Below the pieces are notes generated by a model that did no database searches, was not told the DNA's origin, and worked only from the letters and a program-made list of their open reading frames with translations. The position numbers and the translations under genes are program-made. This document shows positions 12,858 to 22,166 of a stretch of DNA of 64,000 nucleotides, piece after piece; within the stretch, counting starts at the first letter, position 1; each line of letters begins with the position of its first letter. The stretch comes from Williamsia maris (lineage in GTDB: Bacteria; Actinomycetota; Actinomycetes; Mycobacteriales; Mycobacteriaceae): contig NZ_JAMTCJ010000001.1 in assembly GCF_024171815.1 (NCBI RefSeq), positions 496,001 to 560,000 of the forward strand, written 5' to 3'.

Positions 12858-14279
12858 ATGAAGACATTCACGGGATGGTGGCGCAAGAAATACAGCTCGA
12901 TGCCACCGGCACTGCAGATGATCGGACTACAGCTCTGGCTGCCGGTCTTCTTCCTGTTCGCTTTCTGCTTCTGCTATCTCTGGGCGTTCCACTCGCCGCA
13001 GATCCACGACGCCCCGGTGGCCGTGGTCAACTCCCCCGCGGCGTCGACGTTCACCGATCAGTTCTCCAAGGCGCAGCCCGGGATGTTCGACTTCCGGCTC
13101 TACCAGACCGCCGACGAGGCGACCGAGGCCGTGCGTGACGGCAGCGCCGCCGCATCGCTGACCCTGCCCGCACAGGCCGGCGGACAGCCGACGGTGACGA
13201 TCGCGAGCGCGCACCAGTTCCAGGCGGCGACGCTGATGAAGACGACCTTCACCCAGACGTTCGCACAGAGCGGTACGGCCGTGCAGGTCAACGACATCGC
13301 CCCGCTGCCCAAGGGCGATTCCTACGGTCTCGGCGCGATGTACCTGATGCTGTCGTGGTGCATCGGCGGTTACATGGTCGCGATGTTCATCGGCATGATG
13401 GGCGCTCCGCTGAGCCACCGCACCCGCGTCGGCATCCTGGCCGGCGGCGCGTTGGTCGCGTCGGTCCTCACCAACGTCCTCGCGGGCCCCGTGATCGGCG
13501 TCTACGACGGACACCTGCTGCCGATGATCGGGATCTCGTTCCTGTGGATACTCGCGGTCGGCCTCGCGGTGAACGGGCTGTCGTACTTCTTCGGGCGGTT
13601 CATCACCGCCGTGGCGTTGCTGATGTTCGTCTTCCTGTCGATCCCGTCCTCGGGTGCGGCGTACCCGACGTGGATGGTCCCGCGCATCTTCGGCGACCTC
13701 AATCCCCTTGTGGTGGGCCACGGCATCACCGAGATGATCAAGCGCGTCCTCTACGGCGTCGGCGAACCGTACTGGCAGCCGTTCCTGCTGATGGGTGGTT
13801 ACGCACTGCTGGGCATCGTCACGATGATCGTGGGCAAGCGGTGGCGTGAGAGCAAGGAGTTCGACCGCATCCTCGCCGGCAAGACGACGATGATGGCCGC
13901 CGCCCAGGGCGCGATGATGCAGAAGGGAATGGCCGACCGCGAGCGCATCCTCACCGCACACGGTCTCGACTCGAACGCCAACCCGGTCGACGACGGTGCC
14001 GACGACATCGATTCCGATGGTCAGCAGACCGACGCGGTCGATGAGACCCCTTCGGAGACCGAGGATCAACGCCAGTTGGTCGGGAGCGGCGCACCAACAT
14101 CGACGTCCGCGTCGGGCAACCGGCCCGACTACCACTACACCGTCGAGGACATGGAGACGTCGTTCCCCGGCGACCCACTGTTCAACGGCAACGGACTCGG
14201 TGGGGGCTTCGCCGACGAGGAGCGTGAGTACGAGATCCGCGAGTCGATGCACCACCCGCGCCACCAGGCGCCGCGGTAG
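12858..14279 (+). CDS. YhgE/Pip-like (DUF3533-type) ABC-2 permease-fold membrane protein
   Basis: 473 residues: one membrane segment near the N-terminus (LQLWLPVFFLFAFCFCYLWAF), a ~150-residue extracytoplasmic domain (APVAVVNSPAASTFTDQF, VTIASAHQFQAATLM), five further hydrophobic segments (about 165-345), and an acidic disordered cytoplasmic tail. This topology matches YhgE/Pip and DUF3533 proteins, which share the ABC-2 permease fold but need not carry an ATPase; no ATPase gene is adjacent. The start at ATG 12858 follows GAGGGG by 7 nt. The 106-bp gap before it is AT-rich for this genome (TATACA-like element at 12814), so it may have its own promoter. Exact transport role unknown. Confidence 0.72.
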   Translation: MKTFTGWWRKKYSSMPPALQMIGLQLWLPVFFLFAFCFCYLWAFHSPQIHDAPVAVVNSPAASTFTDQFSKAQPGMFDFRLYQTADEATEAVRDGSAAASLTLPAQAGGQPTVTIASAHQFQAATLMKTTFTQTFAQSGTAVQVNDIAPLPKGDSYGLGAMYLMLSWCIGGYMVAMFIGMMGAPLSHRTRVGILAGGALVASVLTNVLAGPVIGVYDGHLLPMIGISFLWILAVGLAVNGLSYFFGRFITAVALLMFVFLSIPSSGAAYPTWMVPRIFGDLNPLVVGHGITEMIKRVLYGVGEPYWQPFLLMGGYALLGIVTMIVGKRWRESKEFDRILAGKTTMMAAAQGAMMQKGMADRERILTAHGLDSNANPVDDGADDIDSDGQQTDAVDETPSETEDQRQLVGSGAPTSTSASGNRPDYHYTVEDMETSFPGDPLFNGNGLGGGFADEEREYEIRESMHHPRHQAPR

Positions 14280-14290
14280 ACCGATCCGTG

Positions 14291-14363
14291 ACGGACATCG
14301 TCCGGCAGGAGCGTCATCAAGGGCATAGTGCCCTCGAAGGCCCTCCAGTCGGACGATGTCCGT
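14291..14363 (+). terminator. Long structured hairpin after the YhgE-like gene
   Basis: A perfect 14-bp stem (ACGGACATCGTCCG at 14291-14304, complement at 14350-14363) encloses a second perfect hairpin, AGGGCA-TAG-TGCCCT (14320-14334). It starts 12 nt after the stop codon. It may act as terminator or RNA-stabilising structure between convergent genes; it is longer and more elaborate than usual terminators. Confidence 0.5.
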
Positions 14364-14429
14364 GCGCGGGCGGAAACCCCACCCACTGTGGACGACGTAT
14401 CTCCACCTGCTGCGTGAGCTCAAACGACA

Positions 14430-14455
14430 ACGGCCCCGCCATGAGGCGGGGCCGT
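14430..14455 (-). terminator. Terminator of sucCD
   Basis: A perfect 11-bp GC-rich stem (ACGGCCCCGCC / GGCGGGGCCGT) with a 4-nt loop lies 18 nt downstream of the sucD stop and is followed on the minus strand by TTGTCGTTTGAG, a T-rich run. Confidence 0.75.
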
Positions 14456-14473
14456 CGAGGAACAGCTGTGGAC

Positions 14474-15364
14474 TCAGAGGCCCTTGTAGATCTCGCGTGC
14501 GAGGTCGGCGGTCTCGGACGGCGTCTTGCCGACCTTGACGCCTGCGGCCTCGAGCGCGTCCTTCTTGGCCTGGGCGGTGCCCGAGCTGCCGGACACGATC
14601 GCGCCGGCGTGGCCCATGGTCTTGCCCTCGGGGGCGGTGAAGCCCGCGACGTAGCCGACGACGGGCTTGGTGACGTTGGCCTTGATGTAGTCGGCCGCAC
14701 GCTCCTCGGCGTCGCCGCCGATCTCACCGATCATCACGATGACCTTGGTGTCGGGATCCTTCTCGAACGCCTCGATGGCATCGATGTGGGTGGTCCCGAT
14801 GACCGGGTCGCCGCCGATGCCGATGGCGGTCGAGAAACCGATGTCACGCAGCTCGTACATCATCTGGTAGGTCAGGGTGCCCGACTTCGACACCAGACCG
14901 ATCTCACCCTTGCCCGCGATGTTGGCAGGCGTGATCCCGACCAGCGACTCGCCGGGGGTGATGATGCCGGGACAGTTCGGCCCGATGATCCGGGTCTTCT
15001 CGCCCTTGGACTTGTTGTAGGCCCAGGCATACGCGCTGTCCTGCACCGGGATGCCCTCGGTGATGACGACCAACAGCGGAATCTCCGCGTCGATCGCCTC
15101 GATGATGGCGTCCTTGGCGAACTTCGGCGGCACGAACGCGATGGAGACGTCCGCGCCGGTCTTCTCGATGGCCTCGGAGACGGTCCCGAAGACCGGCAGC
15201 TCGACGCCGCCGTCATGGCTGACCGTGGTGCCGGCCTTGCGGGCGTTCACGCCGCCGACGACCTGGGTACCGGCCTTGAGCATCAGCGCGGTGTGCTTGG
15301 TGCCCTCGCCGCCGGTGATGCCCTGGACGATGACCTTGGAGTCCTTGTTCAGAAAAATCGACAT
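14474..15364 (-). CDS. sucD: Succinate-CoA ligase, alpha subunit
   Basis: 296 residues, normal length. The N-terminal CoA-binding Rossmann domain shows [19 protein letters not shown] and GGVNARKAG. The ligase domain shows [15 protein letters not shown] and, near residue 258, the phosphohistidine loop [14 protein letters not shown], whose His carries the phosphate. With SucC it interconverts succinyl-CoA and succinate in the TCA cycle with formation of ATP or GTP. It is translated from AGGAGCTGAACACATG, 11 nt after sucC, as one operon, and is followed by a strong hairpin. Order and orientation relative to the M23 gene and pcrA match M. tuberculosis. Confidence 0.97.
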   Translation of the reverse strand: MSIFLNKDSKVIVQGITGGEGTKHTALMLKAGTQVVGGVNARKAGTTVSHDGGVELPVFGTVSEAIEKTGADVSIAFVPPKFAKDAIIEAIDAEIPLLVVITEGIPVQDSAYAWAYNKSKGEKTRIIGPNCPGIITPGESLVGITPANIAGKGEIGLVSKSGTLTYQMMYELRDIGFSTAIGIGGDPVIGTTHIDAIEAFEKDPDTKVIVMIGEIGGDAEERAADYIKANVTKPVVGYVAGFTAPEGKTMGHAGAIVSGSSGTAQAKKDALEAAGVKVGKTPSETADLAREIYKGL

Positions 15365-15375
15365 GTGTTCAGCTC

Positions 15376-16539
15376 CTACTTGCTCGCCAGTTCGGCGGCC
15401 TTGTCGGCGCCGGAGTCCATGGTCTCGGCGAGCGTCACCAGCGGGTGGTTGGCGTCGGCGAGGATCGCGCGGCCTTCGTCGACCTTGTTGCCGTCGAGTC
15501 GCACCACGAGCGGCTTGTTCGCATCGTCGCCCAGCTTCTTCAGCGCGCCGACGATGCCGTTGGCCACCGCGTCACACGAGGTGATGCCACCGAAGACGTT
15601 GACGAAGACGCTCTTGACCTGATCGTCGCCGAGGATGACGTCGAGACCGGCGGCCATGACCTCGGCCGAGGCGCCGCCTCCGATGTCGAGGAAGTTGGCG
15701 GGCTTGACGCCACCGTGCGCCTCACCGGCGTACGCGACGACGTCGAGGGTCGACATGACCAGACCGGCACCGTTTCCGATGATCCCGACCTGTCCGTCGA
15801 GCTTGACGTAGTTGAGGTCGTTCTCCTTGGCCTTCTGCTCCAGAGGATCGGTCGCGTCCTTGTCCTCGAACTCGGCGTGATCGGGCTGACGGAAGTCGGC
15901 GTTCGCGTCGAGCGTGACCTTGCCGTCGAGCGCCAGGATCTGATCGTCGGGCGTGCGAACCAGCGGGTTCACCTCGACCAGGAGAGCGTCTTCGTTGATG
16001 AAGACCTCCCACAGCTTCTGGATGGTGTTGGCCGCGGCGTCGAGGACCTCGGCGGGCAGCTTGCCTGCCTCGGCGATCTCGCGCGCGAAGGCGAGGTCGA
16101 CACCCTTGACGGCGTCGACGGGGATGCGGGCGAGCGCGTCCGGGTTCTCCTCGGCGGTCACCTCGATCTCGACGCCACCCTCGACCGAGCACATGGCGAG
16201 GTAGGTGCGGTTGGTGCGGTCGAGCAGGAAGGAGATGTAGTACTCCTCCGCGATGTCGCTGGCCTCGGCGACGAGAAGCTTCTTGACGACATGGCCCTTG
16301 ATGTCGAGTCCGAGGATCGCCTCGGCGTTGGCGGTGGCCTCCGCGACGTCCTTGGAGTACTTGACGCCGCCGGCCTTGCCGCGGCCGCCGACCTTGACCT
16401 GAGCCTTGACCATCACCGGCTTGCCGATTTCCTCGGCGATCTGCGTTGCCCCGGCAACCGTGTCGGTAACACGGCCGGCCGATGTGGGAACTTCGTGCTT
16501 GGCGAAGAGTTCCTTCGCCTGGTATTCGAAGAGATCCAT
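15376..16539 (-). CDS. sucC: Succinate-CoA ligase, beta subunit
   Basis: 387 residues. It begins [15 protein letters not shown], the standard ATP-grasp start of SucC, and continues with [19 protein letters not shown] (nucleotide-binding) and [19 protein letters not shown] and [12 protein letters not shown], which are subunit-interface and CoA-ligase signatures. It partners the sucD product immediately downstream. Divergent from the M23 peptidase gene; the shared ~400-bp region contains a perfect CRP-type palindrome 189 nt upstream of this start. ATG at 16539 is preceded by GATGGTGAGCTGA as ribosome site. Confidence 0.97.
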   Translation of the reverse strand: MDLFEYQAKELFAKHEVPTSAGRVTDTVAGATQIAEEIGKPVMVKAQVKVGGRGKAGGVKYSKDVAEATANAEAILGLDIKGHVVKKLLVAEASDIAEEYYISFLLDRTNRTYLAMCSVEGGVEIEVTAEENPDALARIPVDAVKGVDLAFAREIAEAGKLPAEVLDAAANTIQKLWEVFINEDALLVEVNPLVRTPDDQILALDGKVTLDANADFRQPDHAEFEDKDATDPLEQKAKENDLNYVKLDGQVGIIGNGAGLVMSTLDVVAYAGEAHGGVKPANFLDIGGGASAEVMAAGLDVILGDDQVKSVFVNVFGGITSCDAVANGIVGALKKLGDDANKPLVVRLDGNKVDEGRAILADANHPLVTLAETMDSGADKAAELASK

Positions 16540-16727
16540 TCAGCTCACCATCTCGTAGGTTTGCCCGCGGTATCGTCTGTTTCTCGCACGGGCCACATCG
16601 GACTTTAACGCTGGTCACAACGGCCACCGAAAGCACACCCGGTGCTTGTGCCCCAGATCACTGACGACCGGCACGGACGAACCGCCCGAGTGATCGTTCT
16701 GGGATGGGCACCACTGACCGTTTTGTC

Positions 16728-16743
16728 TGTGATCCAGCTCACA
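16728..16743. promoter_or_regulatory. CRP/GlxR-type binding site
   Basis: TGTGATCCAGCTCACA fits the TGTGA-N6-TCACA consensus of CRP-family cAMP receptors with no mismatch. It lies roughly midway between sucC (189 nt) and the M23 peptidase gene (~200 nt), so it could control either or both. CRP-family control of TCA genes and of cell-wall peptidases is known in related actinobacteria. Confidence 0.78.
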
Positions 16744-16768
16744 ATGCCACATAGATGTTCGCGCGCGG

Positions 16769-16783
16769 TTGCACACGCTGCAA
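16769..16783. promoter_or_regulatory. TTGCA-N5-TGCAA dyad in the M23 leader region
   Basis: Perfect 5+5 inverted repeat TTGCACACGCTGCAA, 25 nt after the CRP-type site. It could be an operator or a short RNA hairpin; no regulator can be named. Confidence 0.35.
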
Positions 16784-16945
16784 TCATTTCGTTACCGTCG
16801 CCAGGGCAGTCGGTCACGGCTACATCACACGCGGCGGATCCTTCATCTGGTCCCCGACGTGCGAGCCGGGCTCGATTTCCACCACCAGCCCACGTCAGGC
16901 GCGTGAACACGGCCGTGACGTGAGTCGAATCGGAAGGTGCATCTC

Positions 16946-17989
16946 TTGGCAGTACGCGGGAATTCGAGCGCGGCCCCGGCCGCGTTCGACGCAGCGGAGA
17001 TCACCTCGATCATTCCCATCGACTGGGATTTCGCCGAGTGGAACGACGCGCCCGTCGACGCACCGCACGATCCGACCCCCACGCGCAGCACTCCTCGCCG
17101 CGCCCCGTTGCCTGCCGAGGTCACGCAGGACATCCTCATCGCCGAGTACGAATTCGACGAGACCGCGCACGAACACCCCTTCGCAGTCCGCGGCGCCGAG
17201 TTCGACGACTTCGATTTCGTCCCCGGGCCGACACCCGCTCCCCGCAAGTCCGGCGGTCGCCACCGCATCGCCGCGCCGCCGCACGCCCTCAAGGGCCGCG
17301 CCGCGTTGCTGGCCGTCGCCGCGGGCGCCGCTGTGGTCGCCGCCACCGGCCAGTTGCAGTCCGGGTCCGCCACCGAGACCAACCAGTCCGCCGAGCCCGC
17401 CACCGACGCCGTCAGCCCCGCTGCCGCGGTCGGTCCGGTCGCACCCTCCGCCGGTGACGCCGGGGTGGTCGAGTCCGCTCCCCCGTCGGACATGCGCAAC
17501 TTCACCGACCAGCTGCAGGCCGGCGACAAACTCGCCCGCGATGCCGCGGCCGCCGATGCCGCCTCGCGCAAGCCGCTGTTCGCCTCGCCGGTCAACATGG
17601 GCGCCTACCAGTTCACGTCCTGCTTCTGCGGTCGCTGGGGCACGTTCCACGGTGGCATCGACTTCGCCGCCCCCCTGGGCACCCCGATCCACGCCGCCAC
17701 CGACGGCGAGATCGTCGAAGCCGGTCCTGCGTCGGGCTTCGGCAACTGGATCCAGGTCAAGTCCGCCGACGGCACCATCACGATGTACGGCCACATGGCC
17801 TCGAGCGGCGTGCTCGTCAGCAAGGGCCAGAAGGTCACCGCGGGCGACATCATCGGGCTGGTGGGGAACGAGGGGTTCTCCACCGGACCGCACGTGCATG
17901 TCGAGGTCTGGAAGAACGGGACGACCAAGATCGACCCGATGCCGTGGTTCGCCGAGCACGGCGTGCGGCTCTCCGCCTACACCGGCTGA
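16946..17989 (+). CDS. M23 (LytM/LysM-type) metallopeptidase, membrane-anchored
   Basis: About 347 residues. An acidic cytoplasmic-like N-terminal 110 residues precede one hydrophobic segment (GRAALLAVAAGAAVVAATG), a linker, and a C-terminal M23 domain. The zinc ligands are visible in FHGGIDFAAPLGTPI (His and Asp of HxxxD) and GPHVHVEVW (HxH). M23 enzymes cut peptidoglycan peptide cross-bridges. The orthologue in M. tuberculosis is Rv0950c, also between uvrD1 and sucC. TTG at 16946 is chosen because GGAAGG lies 8 nt upstream; a GTG at 16937 in the same frame would overlap that site. The CRP site upstream suggests nutrient-linked control. It converges on pcrA with only 11 nt between stops. Confidence 0.88.
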   Translation: MAVRGNSSAAPAAFDAAEITSIIPIDWDFAEWNDAPVDAPHDPTPTRSTPRRAPLPAEVTQDILIAEYEFDETAHEHPFAVRGAEFDDFDFVPGPTPAPRKSGGRHRIAAPPHALKGRAALLAVAAGAAVVAATGQLQSGSATETNQSAEPATDAVSPAAAVGPVAPSAGDAGVVESAPPSDMRNFTDQLQAGDKLARDAAAADAASRKPLFASPVNMGAYQFTSCFCGRWGTFHGGIDFAAPLGTPIHAATDGEIVEAGPASGFGNWIQVKSADGTITMYGHMASSGVLVSKGQKVTAGDIIGLVGNEGFSTGPHVHVEVWKNGTTKIDPMPWFAEHGVRLSAYTG

Positions 17990-18000
17990 GTACTCCCCCG

Positions 18001-20484
18001 CTAGAGCTTCTCGATCGGCAGGCCGCCCAGCGACATCAGGGTGATCCGTCCGCCGCTGCCGAAGTCGAACGTCACGCGCTCGGTCGCGCCGGACCCCTCC
18101 TTCGCGACGACCTTGCCCATCCCGTATTTGGCGTGGTTGACCCGATCGCCCACCGCCACCGACACCTGACTGTTGCGCCCACGGGTGGGGCTGGCCGAGT
18201 ACGAGCTACGCCCGCGCTGCGACTCTCCGCCGCCGTCGTCCGACCGGTACGACCCGGCACCGAAGAACCCACCCGAACTGCCGAACGACCGCTCACGACG
18301 ACGCGGCTCGGTGCGCCGCCAGTCGATGAGGTGCTGCGGGATCTCCTGCAAGAAGCGCGATTCCGGGTTCGACACCGGCTGACCCCACGCCGAGCGGACC
18401 ATCGACCGGGTGAGGTAGAGCCGCTTGCGCGCGCGGGTGATCCCCACGTAGGCCAACCGTCGTTCCTCGCTGAGCTCCTGCGGGTCACCCAGTGAGCGCA
18501 GATGCGGGAACTGGCCGTCCTCCCAGCCGGTGACGAACACGACCGGGAACTCGAGTCCCTTCGCGGTGTGCAGCGTCATCATGGTCACCAGACCGGCCGT
18601 GCTGTCGGGGACCTGGTCGGCGTCGGCGACGAGGGACACCCGCTCGAGGAACGCCGCGAGCGACCCCGGCTCGGGCAGACCGTCCTCCGGGTCGGGACGG
18701 TCCTCTTCGGGAATGCCGGCCGCGTCGGCGCTGAATTCCCTTGCCACCGAGATCAACTCGTTGACGTTGTCCAGGCGTGCGCCGTCCTGAGGGTCGCTCG
18801 ACGCCTCGAGCTCGTCGCGGTAGCCCGAACGGTGCGCGATGGCCTCGACGAGCTCACCGATGTCGGCCGCCTCGTTGCCCGCGTCGACCGAGGCGACGTC
18901 GGAGTCAGGACCGTCCGAGGCACCGAAGACGGTGAGGAAGTCCGCGCGCAGGTTCTCGATGAGGTCGATGAACCCGGCGATCTGTTTGTTGGCCCGTGTC
19001 TGCAGCAGCGGCACCTTGCCCGCGGCGGCGTCGAGGAGCGACTCGTAGAAACTGAGGCCGGAGTTCTCCGAATGCACTGCGACACAGGCCTGTGCGCGAT
19101 CCCCGATCCCCCGTCGCGGGGTGTTCAGGATGCGTCGCAGGCTCACCGTGTCGTCCGGGTTGGCGACCACGCGCAGGTAGGCGACGATGTCGCGGACCTC
19201 CTTGCGCTCGTAGAAGCGCACGCCGCCGACGACCTTGTAGGCGATGCCGAGCCGGATGAAGATCTCCTCGAGCGATCGCGATCCGGTGTTGGTCCGATAG
19301 AACACGGCGACGTCGGAATAGTTGAACTCGCCGGTGTCGCTGAGGGAATCGATCTCCCCGGCGATGAACGACGCCTCCTCGTGCTCGTTGTCGGCGACGT
19401 ATCCGACGATGAGCTCGCCGTCGCCGGCGTCGGTCCACAGTTTCTTCTCGCGCCGGTTGGTGTTGCGGGCGATGACCGCGTTCGCCGCCGACAGGATGGT
19501 CTGGGTGGAGCGGTAATTCTGCTCCAGCAGCACGGTTTCGGTGTTCGGGAAGTCGCGCTCGAACTCCTCGATGTTGCGGATGGTCGCACCGCGGAACGCA
19601 TAGATCGACTGGTCGGCGTCACCGACCACACACAGCTCCGACGGGCTCACGCCGCCCTCGCCGGTGCCCACCAGTTCGCGCACGAGGACGTACTGGGCGT
19701 GGTTGGTGTCCTGGTACTCGTCGACGAGGACGTGCCGGAACCGGCGGCGGTAGTACTCGGCGATCTCCGGGTGGGCCTGCAGCAGCGCCACGGTCTCACC
19801 GATGAGGTCATCGAAGTCGAACGCGTTCGCCGAACTCAGCCGACGTTGGTACTGGGTGTAGATGTCGGCGAGCGTGGTCGAGGTGTCGTCGTCGGCCTCG
19901 GACGCCTGGGCCATCGCCGTCTCCGGCGTGATGAGCTCGTTCTTCAGGTTCGAGATGTGGATGCCCGCACCGCGGGGGCTGAACTTCTTCGGGTCGAGGT
20001 CGAGATCACGGACGATCATGGCCAGCAGGCGTTTCGAGTCGTCGGCGTCGTAGATGGAGAAGTTCGAGTTGCGGCTGGCGATGAGTCCGGCCTGAGCCCG
20101 CAGGATGCGCACACAGGTCGAGTGGAACGTCGAGACCCACATCCGGTTCGCGCGTGGCCCCACCAGGTCGATGACGCGTTCGCGCATCTCGGCGGCGGCC
20201 TTGTTGGTGAAGGTGATCGCGAGGACCTCACCGGGCGAGACGTCGCGCTGCGCCAACAGGTAGGCGATCCGACGTGTCAGCACGGCCGTCTTGCCGGAAC
20301 CGGCGCCGGCGACGATCAGCAACGGCCCACCGGTGTGCATCACGGCACGACGCTGCGGCGGGTTCAGGCCGTCGAGCAGTTCCTGGGCGCGGGCGCTGAT
20401 CTGCTCGCTCCCGGCGTCACCGGACGAGCCCGGGCGGTGGGCGATCGGCAGCGCGGTCTGGTCCGCGGAGGTGGGGGTTTTCAT
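18001..20484 (-). CDS. pcrA: ATP-dependent DNA helicase UvrD/PcrA
   Basis: 827 residues, superfamily 1A. Motifs in order: Q-motif LNPPQRRAV, Walker A VAGAGSGKTAVLTRR, Ia ITFTNKAAAEMRERV, II VLVDEYQDTN, III VVGDADQSIYAFRGA, IV LEQNYRSTQ, V MTLHTAKGLEFPVVFVTG, VI AYVGITRARKRLYLT. The C-terminal tail ends in a short Tudor-like segment (SVAVGDRVNHAKYGMGKVV, VTFDFGSGGRI) typical of PcrA/UvrD1, which contacts RNA polymerase in relatives. It unwinds DNA 3'-5' in excision repair and replication-conflict resolution. Position next to the M23 gene and sucCD matches mycobacterial uvrD1. Confidence 0.95.
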   Translation of the reverse strand: MKTPTSADQTALPIAHRPGSSGDAGSEQISARAQELLDGLNPPQRRAVMHTGGPLLIVAGAGSGKTAVLTRRIAYLLAQRDVSPGEVLAITFTNKAAAEMRERVIDLVGPRANRMWVSTFHSTCVRILRAQAGLIASRNSNFSIYDADDSKRLLAMIVRDLDLDPKKFSPRGAGIHISNLKNELITPETAMAQASEADDDTSTTLADIYTQYQRRLSSANAFDFDDLIGETVALLQAHPEIAEYYRRRFRHVLVDEYQDTNHAQYVLVRELVGTGEGGVSPSELCVVGDADQSIYAFRGATIRNIEEFERDFPNTETVLLEQNYRSTQTILSAANAVIARNTNRREKKLWTDAGDGELIVGYVADNEHEEASFIAGEIDSLSDTGEFNYSDVAVFYRTNTGSRSLEEIFIRLGIAYKVVGGVRFYERKEVRDIVAYLRVVANPDDTVSLRRILNTPRRGIGDRAQACVAVHSENSGLSFYESLLDAAAGKVPLLQTRANKQIAGFIDLIENLRADFLTVFGASDGPDSDVASVDAGNEAADIGELVEAIAHRSGYRDELEASSDPQDGARLDNVNELISVAREFSADAAGIPEEDRPDPEDGLPEPGSLAAFLERVSLVADADQVPDSTAGLVTMMTLHTAKGLEFPVVFVTGWEDGQFPHLRSLGDPQELSEERRLAYVGITRARKRLYLTRSMVRSAWGQPVSNPESRFLQEIPQHLIDWRRTEPRRRERSFGSSGGFFGAGSYRSDDGGGESQRGRSSYSASPTRGRNSQVSVAVGDRVNHAKYGMGKVVAKEGSGATERVTFDFGSGGRITLMSLGGLPIEKL

Positions 20485-20612
20485 CGGTGTTCGACGTTAC
20501 TCCGGTTGTCGGACACCGACCTGTGCGCTCTGTGTGTCGTCGGTCCCGGGTACGATTTGCCGCGATCTGCCGGTCGGGGTTGCCGGTGGACTCGTCGCCG
20601 GGGGCAGGAGCC

Positions 20613-22151
20613 ATGAGGACCATCGACCGCAGGTACGCCAGGCCGGTCGCGTTCACCGCGGCCGCCGTCGTCGCGCTGGTCGCCCTCGTCGTCGTGATCG
20701 CGCTGCCCGACCACACGTCGGGGTCGGCCGAGTCGAGTTCCGCCTTCGCCGCCACCCGTGCGCTGGACCGGTCGACCGGGCCGTTCGCAGTCGCCAACGC
20801 CGCCGGTTACAACGGGACCGTGACCGCCGGGGACCTGCGGATCGGTCTGGACGGCCTCGTCGTCTCGGCCGCCGGCGACGCCGCGGGCACGATCAGCGTC
20901 GCCGACACCACTGCCGACTACCGCCAGGTGGGGTCGAGCGCCATCGCCCGCGGCGGGGAGAAGTTCTGGCGTGGGGTGCTCGGCGACGCGGCCACGACGG
21001 TCCCGAGGTCCACGGACTGGGCGCATCTGGACCTCACCCGCTTCCCCGACCTCGCCGGCCTGCTGACCCCCGCGCGGCTCGCCGCGACGCTGAGCGGTGA
21101 GCAGCGTGGCGCGCCGAACGGCTCCGACGCCACCCCGGACGCCCGCTCGCCTGCCATCACCGATCCGGTGGTGCGCCGGACCGCGGACGCCACCCTTGTC
21201 AGCGGGGACACCACCGTCAGCACCGACGACGCCGGTACCGGGCTCGTGGGTGTGCGGGGTCGAATCGGCGCCGTCACCGCCGGGACGACGCAGACACCGG
21301 TCGTCGCCGATGTCCGTGTCGTCGCCCGCGACGCGTCGGCCGCGGATGCGCTCTACCGCGACCTGTCGGCGCAGTCGGGTGAGCTCGCTCGGTCGATCGC
21401 GCCGGGAACCGCGTTGTCGTTGTCGCGCAGCACCGCGCGTCCGGCCCCCGGAGCCTGCACGCCCCCCACCTGCGACGCCGACGTCTCGATCGTGGCGACC
21501 GCCACGGACCCGATCGGCTCACTGAGCATCGTCGCCACCGCGACGGTCGGCTTCGAGTCACGGGGCCGGGCGGTCGGTCGCCCGTGCGTCCGGACCGTCA
21601 CCCTCGGACGCTCCGGGACCGCACGGTTCCGCTGCTCGGTGACCGCGTTGCCCCGGCCCAACGGCCCGTTCGCGGTCCGCGGCAAGTTCTCGGCCGCCGT
21701 GTTCGCCGAGACCCCGCCCGCGACGATCACCGACCGCGTGACGGCCGGGCGCGCGATGTCGACCGCCACGGCCACCGGGAGGTTCCGACGCGCCGGGGTC
21801 AAGACCAACGCCGCCGCGGCCCGGTACGGGACCCAGATCACCGGACTGCCCTCGACCGTCGTCTACGAGGTCGGCGACCAGTCGTTCGACGGCCGCGCCG
21901 ACGACGGGGTGCTGCTGGTGACGCGGGGCCCCGGGTATTCGGAACACCTCGACTCCGGTGGAGCGCTCGAGTCGACGTGGCCCGGCTATCAGCAGCTGCT
22001 GACCCAGGCGCGCGCACAGAAGTCCGCAGCCGGATCGACTCCGGTGCGGTGGGTGTTCGCCGAGAAGGACGCCGCGGCGGCGACCACCGCCGCACTGGGC
22101 GCCAACGAGATCACCGGCATCGAGGTCGTGACCGTCCCGGCGGCCGGCTGA
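20613..22151 (+). CDS. Membrane-anchored protein with C-terminal Tox-REase-5-like domain (catalytic motif lost)
   Basis: 512 residues. A single N-terminal membrane segment (VAFTAAAVVALVALVVVIAL) is followed by ~370 residues of unrecognised Thr/Ala/Asp-rich extracytoplasmic sequence. The last ~110 residues (about 400-510) read AARYGTQITGLP, FDGRADDGVLLVTRGPGY, QARAQKSAAGSTPVRWVFAE, ITGIEVVTVP, which follows the pattern of the restriction-endonuclease-fold toxin 5 family known from polymorphic toxins. In that family the strand carries D/E-x-K before GPGY; here it is V-T-R, so nuclease activity is doubtful. No immunity gene follows; the next gene is convergent. Start chosen at ATG 20613 behind GGGGCAGGAG. 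Family assignment is from memory of the motif pattern. Confidence 0.62.
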   Translation: MRTIDRRYARPVAFTAAAVVALVALVVVIALPDHTSGSAESSSAFAATRALDRSTGPFAVANAAGYNGTVTAGDLRIGLDGLVVSAAGDAAGTISVADTTADYRQVGSSAIARGGEKFWRGVLGDAATTVPRSTDWAHLDLTRFPDLAGLLTPARLAATLSGEQRGAPNGSDATPDARSPAITDPVVRRTADATLVSGDTTVSTDDAGTGLVGVRGRIGAVTAGTTQTPVVADVRVVARDASAADALYRDLSAQSGELARSIAPGTALSLSRSTARPAPGACTPPTCDADVSIVATATDPIGSLSIVATATVGFESRGRAVGRPCVRTVTLGRSGTARFRCSVTALPRPNGPFAVRGKFSAAVFAETPPATITDRVTAGRAMSTATATGRFRRAGVKTNAAAARYGTQITGLPSTVVYEVGDQSFDGRADDGVLLVTRGPGYSEHLDSGGALESTWPGYQQLLTQARAQKSAAGSTPVRWVFAEKDAAAATTAALGANEITGIEVVTVPAAG

Positions 22152-22166
22152 CATCCGACCGCCGGG

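Larger units (their letters stand above)
16540..16945. other. Divergent sucC / M23 peptidase control region
   Basis: About 400 bp without a credible gene. It contains a perfect CRP-type palindrome at 16728-16743 and a TTGCA-N5-TGCAA dyad at 16769-16783. The remaining ~160 bp before the M23 gene would be a long untranslated leader if transcription starts near the dyad. No recognisable c-di-AMP riboswitch core was found in it. Confidence 0.6.

Noticed and set aside
16744-16945. Possible c-di-AMP (ydaO-type) riboswitch, because such leaders precede many actinobacterial cell-wall hydrolase genes.
   Set aside because: The conserved 3' core (TCCGAATCCG...AGCTAACCTCG type) and the GGGGAACC-like segment are absent; only short fragments such as CGAATCGG occur.
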